The position numbers were made by a program, and so were the translations under genes. A DNA stretch of 10,810 nucleotides from an uncultured Clostridia bacterium (lineage in GTDB: Bacteria > Bacillota_A > Clostridia > TANB77 > CAG-508). Shown in pieces: positions 7,905 to 10,810 of the stretch; the first letter of the stretch is position 1, and the number at the start of each line of letters is the position of its first letter. The notes beneath the pieces were generated by a model. The model did not search any database, had not been told where the DNA came from, and saw only the letters and a program-made list of their open reading frames with translations. The DNA is taken from positions 1-10,810 of the forward strand of contig CAQOYX010000046.1 in the NCBI GenBank assembly GCA_948852375.1, in the 5' to 3' direction.

Positions 7905-7924
7905 GTAGCAAGGAGAATGTATAT

Positions 7925-8752
7925 ATGATATCTTTTTTTGCAAATATGTTTGGATATGTTCTAAACTGGTTGTATCAATTTATTGGTAATTATGGGTTAG
8001 CAATTATATTGTTTTCAATTGTATTGAAGTTAATAATGCTTCCTATATCTATAAAACAACAAAAAACAATGAAAAAATCAGCTAAAATACAAGAAAAAAT
8101 TAAAGTTATTCAAGATAAGTATAAAAACGACCCAGAAAGGCTAAATAGAGAAACATTAAATTTATACAAAAATGAAAAAATGAGTCCTTTTAGCGGATGT
8201 TTGAGTGCAATTGCTCAAATTATAATTCTTTTTGCAGTATTTTATTTGGTTAGAAGTCCACTTACATATATGAAAAAAGTTCAACCTGACTTAATTAATC
8301 AATATACAAATGAGATAAAAGAAGCAGGAAATAATAATGCTTATCCAGAAATTGCAGTTATAAAAGAAAAAGGTGCTACTGATGAAAGAGTTAATATTAA
8401 TATGGAATTTTTAGGTTTAGATTTAAGTTCAGTTCCAAGTGGTGCTCTTTCAGATTGGAAAGTATATGTAATTCCAGTTTTATATGTTTTAACTTCTTTT
8501 ATTTCAATGAGAATGACTGCAGTAATGCAAACAAAGAAGAAAGATGAAAAAACGGAAAATAGTGAAACAAATGAATTGGATGCTGTTGCACAAGCTAATA
8601 AAAGTATGAGTTATATTATGCCAATTATGTCTGTATCTATCGCAATTATTGCACCTTTAGGTCTTGCTTTGTATTGGCTTGTTAGTAATTTACTTATGAT
8701 TTTAGAAAGAATTGTATTAAATAAATTCCTAAAAAATGAGGAGGAAGAATAA
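7925..8752 (+). CDS. yidC: Membrane protein insertase YidC (OxaA/SpoIIIJ)
   Basis: Inner-membrane insertase that integrates membrane proteins alone or with SecYEG. The 275 residues are a Gram-positive-type YidC without the large periplasmic domain. A first membrane segment (about 22-42, YGLAIILFSIVLKLIMLP) is followed by a charged cytoplasmic hairpin (about 44-86), MSPFSGCL (88-95), a second segment (IIILFAVFYLV), an extracellular loop of about 70 residues, and three more C-terminal segments ending PLGLALYWLVSNLLMILERI. No lipobox cysteine is visible, unlike B. subtilis SpoIIIJ. The groove position that is Arg in SpoIIIJ (IIRLILLP) is Lys35 here, a conservative change. AAGGAG precedes the ATG at 7925. 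The end holds the GAGGAGG site for jag. Confidence 0.96.
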   Translation: MISFFANMFGYVLNWLYQFIGNYGLAIILFSIVLKLIMLPISIKQQKTMKKSAKIQEKIKVIQDKYKNDPERLNRETLNLYKNEKMSPFSGCLSAIAQIIILFAVFYLVRSPLTYMKKVQPDLINQYTNEIKEAGNNNAYPEIAVIKEKGATDERVNINMEFLGLDLSSVPSGALSDWKVYVIPVLYVLTSFISMRMTAVMQTKKKDEKTENSETNELDAVAQANKSMSYIMPIMSVSIAIIAPLGLALYWLVSNLLMILERIVLNKFLKNEEEE

Positions 8753-8753
8753 C

Positions 8754-9440
8754 ATGGGGGAAGGTAAAATTTTTGAAGGGAAAACTACAAATGAAGCTAT
8801 TGAGAAAGGACTAAAGGATTTAGGTATAAAAAGAGAAGATGCTCAAATAAAGGTTTTGGAAAATGATGATAAAAGAAGTTTTTTTAGTATATTAGCTCCT
8901 AGGGTTGTTAAAGTTGAAATTATTAGTAAAAATGATGAAAGACAAGCAAAAGAAAAAAGAAATAGGGAAAATGATGAGAATATAGATTTTGAGAGTGCTA
9001 TAAAGAAGATAGAAATGTTTTTAAAAGAATTTATAAAGACTGTACCAGGTAAAAATGTAAAGTATGATATTAGGCAAGATAATGGTTATGTTATGGTTAA
9101 TATTGATGGAGAGGATTTAAATTACCTTATAGGGCATAGAGGAGATGTACTTAATAATTTACAATCTATTTTATCTGTTATAGCAAGTCGTGGGGCTGAG
9201 TATAAAGTTAAAGTTATTTTGAATATTTGCGGTTATAAGGAGAAAAGGGAAAAGGCATTAGAAGATTTGGCAAGCAAGCTTGAAAAAACAGTTGTTAGGA
9301 CAAAAAAGTCTATTACACTTGAACCTATGACCCCTTATGAAAGAAAAATAATTCATTCTAAGTTGCAAGATAGTAAAAGAGTTGTTACAACTAGCGTTGG
9401 GGAAGAACCTTATAGAAAGGTTGTAATTTCGTTAAAATAG
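8754..9440 (+). CDS. khpB: KH/R3H RNA-binding protein Jag (KhpB)
   Basis: RNA-binding protein (Jag, SpoIIIJ-associated, also called KhpB or EloR) linked to cell elongation and division control, usually with partner KhpA. The 228 residues show the Jag_N domain (about 4-56, FEGKTTNEAIEKGLKDLGI), a charged linker (58-78), a KH domain with GHRG loop (127-130), and an R3H domain with the Arg-x-x-x-His pair R197/H201 in YERKIIH and SVGEEPYRKVVI. I chose ATG 8754, one base after the yidC stop, because GAGGAGG lies just before it; the in-frame ATG at 8736 overlaps that site. Coupling with yidC is typical. The gene ends with a weak terminator-like hairpin. Confidence 0.95.
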   Translation: MGEGKIFEGKTTNEAIEKGLKDLGIKREDAQIKVLENDDKRSFFSILAPRVVKVEIISKNDERQAKEKRNRENDENIDFESAIKKIEMFLKEFIKTVPGKNVKYDIRQDNGYVMVNIDGEDLNYLIGHRGDVLNNLQSILSVIASRGAEYKVKVILNICGYKEKREKALEDLASKLEKTVVRTKKSITLEPMTPYERKIIHSKLQDSKRVVTTSVGEEPYRKVVISLK

Positions 9441-9446
9441 AATAAG

Positions 9447-9473
9447 AAAATCGGAAGTCAAAGTTCGGATTTT
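9447..9473 (+). terminator. Weak hairpin after jag
   Basis: AAAATC-G-GAA pairs with TTC-G-GATTTT (9447-9456 with 9464-9473) around a 7-base loop, with one G-G mismatch. It begins 6 bases after the jag stop and ends in only four T, so termination may be partial. Its left arm overlaps ATCGGAAG (9450-9457), which can instead pair with CTTCCGAT at 9552-9559. Confidence 0.4.
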
Positions 9474-9687
9474 AATCAGGTTTAAACTAGTTTGTTTAAA
9501 TGGATTTTATCTGTATTTTGGCTTTTTTTTGAGTATGAGGATTACAGTTCGCTTCCGATAAGTAATGTATTTGATTTTCTACATTATACTTCTCTTAACA
9601 ATAACGGGTATTCCCAGCTTCTTGGCTGTCCATGGTTTCATTACGAAAATTAAATATATTACTTTCCTAACGCTAACAAGCTTACTA

Positions 9688-9716
9688 TTGGATGTATATT
9701 TCTTGTAAAGTATATT
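9688..9716 (+). promoter_or_regulatory. Likely mnmE promoter
   Basis: TTGGAT (9688-9693), 17-base spacer, TATATT (9711-9716). Transcription would begin near 9723 and leave a leader of about 90 bases before the ATG at 9813. Confidence 0.55.
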
Positions 9717-9812
9717 ATGAAGCATACAAAAAAACCCATTAAAAAAGGGGGGAATGTCTACGTAGCTGTCGAGGATGTTCTTTTAAATACTTGGAAAGGA
9801 GAGATGATTTTT

Positions 9813-10810
9813 ATGAGTACGATTGTTGCTATTTCTACAGCACCTGGTATTGGCGGTATTGGTATTGTTAGAATGAGTGGAGACAATGCATTTTTAGTGT
9901 TAAATAGGATATTTAAACCTAAAAAGGAATTTGATATTGATTCTGTTAAGGGGTATACTATTAAATATGGTTATATTATTAGTGGAAATCAGATAGTTGA
10001 TGAGGTTTTAGTGTCATTTTTTAGAGCTCCTAATAGCTATACTACAGAGAATTTATGTGAGATAAGTTCTCATGGTGGCATATATGTTGTAAGGAGGATT
10101 TTGGAGGTTTGTTTGGAGAATGGAGCAACTCTTGCAGAGCCTGGCGAATTTACTAAACGTGCATTTTTAAACGGTAGAATGGATTTGTCGCAAGCTGAAG
10201 CTGTTATTGATATAATAAATGCAAGTACTGAAAAAGAAGCTAGGTCTTCTCTTAATCAATTAGATGGAATATTATCTAAAAAAATAAAAGAAATTAGGGA
10301 AATGCTTATTTCCGTAACAGTTCAGATAGAAGTAGGTATTGATTATCCAGAATATGATATTGAGGAAGTTACCCACAATGAAACTAAGTGGATATTGCAA
10401 GATGCTTACGGAAGATTGGAAAAACTGTTAAAAAGTTTTGATAATGGAAAGATAATAAAGGATGGAATAAAAGTAGCTATTATTGGCAAACCCAATGCAG
10501 GAAAGTCATCTTTACTGAATAATATATTAAAAGAAGAAAGGGCAATTGTTACGGAAATAGCGGGTACAACAAGGGATACTATAGAAGAAGCTGTTAATAT
10601 TTCTGGTATACCAATACATATAATTGATACAGCAGGGATTAGGGAGGCTTCAAATCAAATTGAAAAAATAGGAATAGAAAAATCTAGAAAAATGGTAGAC
10701 GAAGCTGATTTAATTATTGCAGTTTTTGATGCAAGTAGAATTCTAGATTTAGAAGATGAAGAAATAATTAATTTATTAAAAAATAAAAAAAGTATAATTG
10801 TATTAAATAA
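9813..10810 (+). CDS. mnmE: tRNA modification GTPase MnmE, 3' end missing
   Basis: GTPase (MnmE, TrmE, ThdF) that with MnmG modifies the wobble uridine of certain tRNAs using a tetrahydrofolate-derived one-carbon unit. The window holds 332 codons, about three quarters of the family length, with no stop or frame break. The N-terminal folate-binding domain starts MSTIVAISTAPGIGGIGIVR and includes SSHGG and EPGEFTKRAFLNGRMDL. The helical domain begins SQAEAVIDIINA. The G domain shows G1 GKPNAGKSS (about 225-233), the switch region GTTRDT and G3 DTAG; the G4 NKxD would lie at the edge. I chose ATG 9813 because it matches the family start and lies 11 bases after AAGGAG; an in-frame ATG at 9804 is too close to that site. 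The neighbour jag is the usual one. Confidence 0.97.
   Translation, partial: MSTIVAISTAPGIGGIGIVRMSGDNAFLVLNRIFKPKKEFDIDSVKGYTIKYGYIISGNQIVDEVLVSFFRAPNSYTTENLCEISSHGGIYVVRRILEVCLENGATLAEPGEFTKRAFLNGRMDLSQAEAVIDIINASTEKEARSSLNQLDGILSKKIKEIREMLISVTVQIEVGIDYPEYDIEEVTHNETKWILQDAYGRLEKLLKSFDNGKIIKDGIKVAIIGKPNAGKSSLLNNILKEERAIVTEIAGTTRDTIEEAVNISGIPIHIIDTAGIREASNQIEKIGIEKSRKMVDEADLIIAVFDASRILDLEDEEIINLLKNKKSIIVLN

Larger units (their letters stand above)
9441..9812. other. Structured 372-base jag-mnmE gap
   Basis: No convincing ORF or tRNA is visible. Inverted repeats are dense: ATCGGAAG (9450-9457) with CTTCCGAT (9552-9559), TTTAAAC (9481-9487) with GTTTAAA (9494-9500), TAATGTA (9563-9569) with TACATTA (9580-9586), and shorter ones near 9605-9632 (GGG-TATT-CCC, then CAGC-TTCTTG-GCTG). 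An eight-T run lies at 9523-9530. The density suggests a structured leader or small RNA; I do not recognise a known family and cannot fix the strand. The right part holds the likely mnmE promoter, a G6 run (about 9747-9752) and the mnmE ribosome binding site. Confidence 0.55.

Noticed and set aside
8736..8753. Longer jag from ATG 8736
   Set aside because: It overlaps the ribosome binding site that serves ATG 8754, and the family N-terminus fits the later start.
9541..9640. A tRNA, suggested by CAGTTCGCTTCC
   Set aside because: No acceptor stem, D arm or anticodon arm can be built around the T-loop-like bases.

Overview
This window is the chromosomal replication origin of a very AT-rich, low-GC Gram-positive bacterium of the Firmicutes, most likely a clostridial lineage. 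The support is the gene order dnaA-dnaN-recF-remB-gyrB on one side and rpmH-rnpA-yidD-yidC-jag-mnmE on the other, TTATCCACA-type DnaA boxes, AAGGAGG-type ribosome binding sites and strong use of AGA for arginine. The sequence does not allow a genus assignment.

Layout. From 20 to 6136 all genes read leftward (minus strand): dnaA (4785-6136), dnaN, recF, remB and gyrB. From 6613 rightward all genes read on the plus strand: an unrecognised 103-residue ORF, rpmH, rnpA, yidD, yidC, jag (khpB) and the first 332 codons of mnmE, which runs off the right edge. Transcription diverges from the origin, as expected if both arms are read on leading strands. The origin is bipartite: a DnaA-box cluster upstream of dnaA (about 6205-6380) surrounds the dnaA promoter, and a second cluster lies between dnaA and dnaN (4462-4784). 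The second contains a short TAG/TAT trinucleotide series next to a DnaA box, the layout of a basal unwinding system.

How the genes work together. The left arm makes replication initiation, sliding clamp, gap repair and gyrase proteins. The right arm makes ribosomal protein L34, the RNase P protein, the YidD/YidC membrane insertion pair, the KH/R3H RNA-binding protein Jag/KhpB and the tRNA-modifying GTPase MnmE.

The main oddity is dnaA. Its reading frame is broken twice by one extra base, and both breaks fall on an in-frame CGG codon (codon 84, and a CGG followed directly by TAA inside the Walker A loop). Skipping one base at each site restores a complete 449-residue DnaA with all motifs intact. 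The only other in-frame CGG I find in the window is codon 15 of the unrecognised small ORF beside dnaA. Sequencing error, pseudogene, or +1 frameshifting at a poorly decoded CGG codon are all possible, and the coincidence deserves a direct test. Other signals are an over-represented octamer TTACGGAA (8 copies), a 372-base jag-mnmE gap with several inverted repeats, and a pair of mutually exclusive hairpins after the small ORF.
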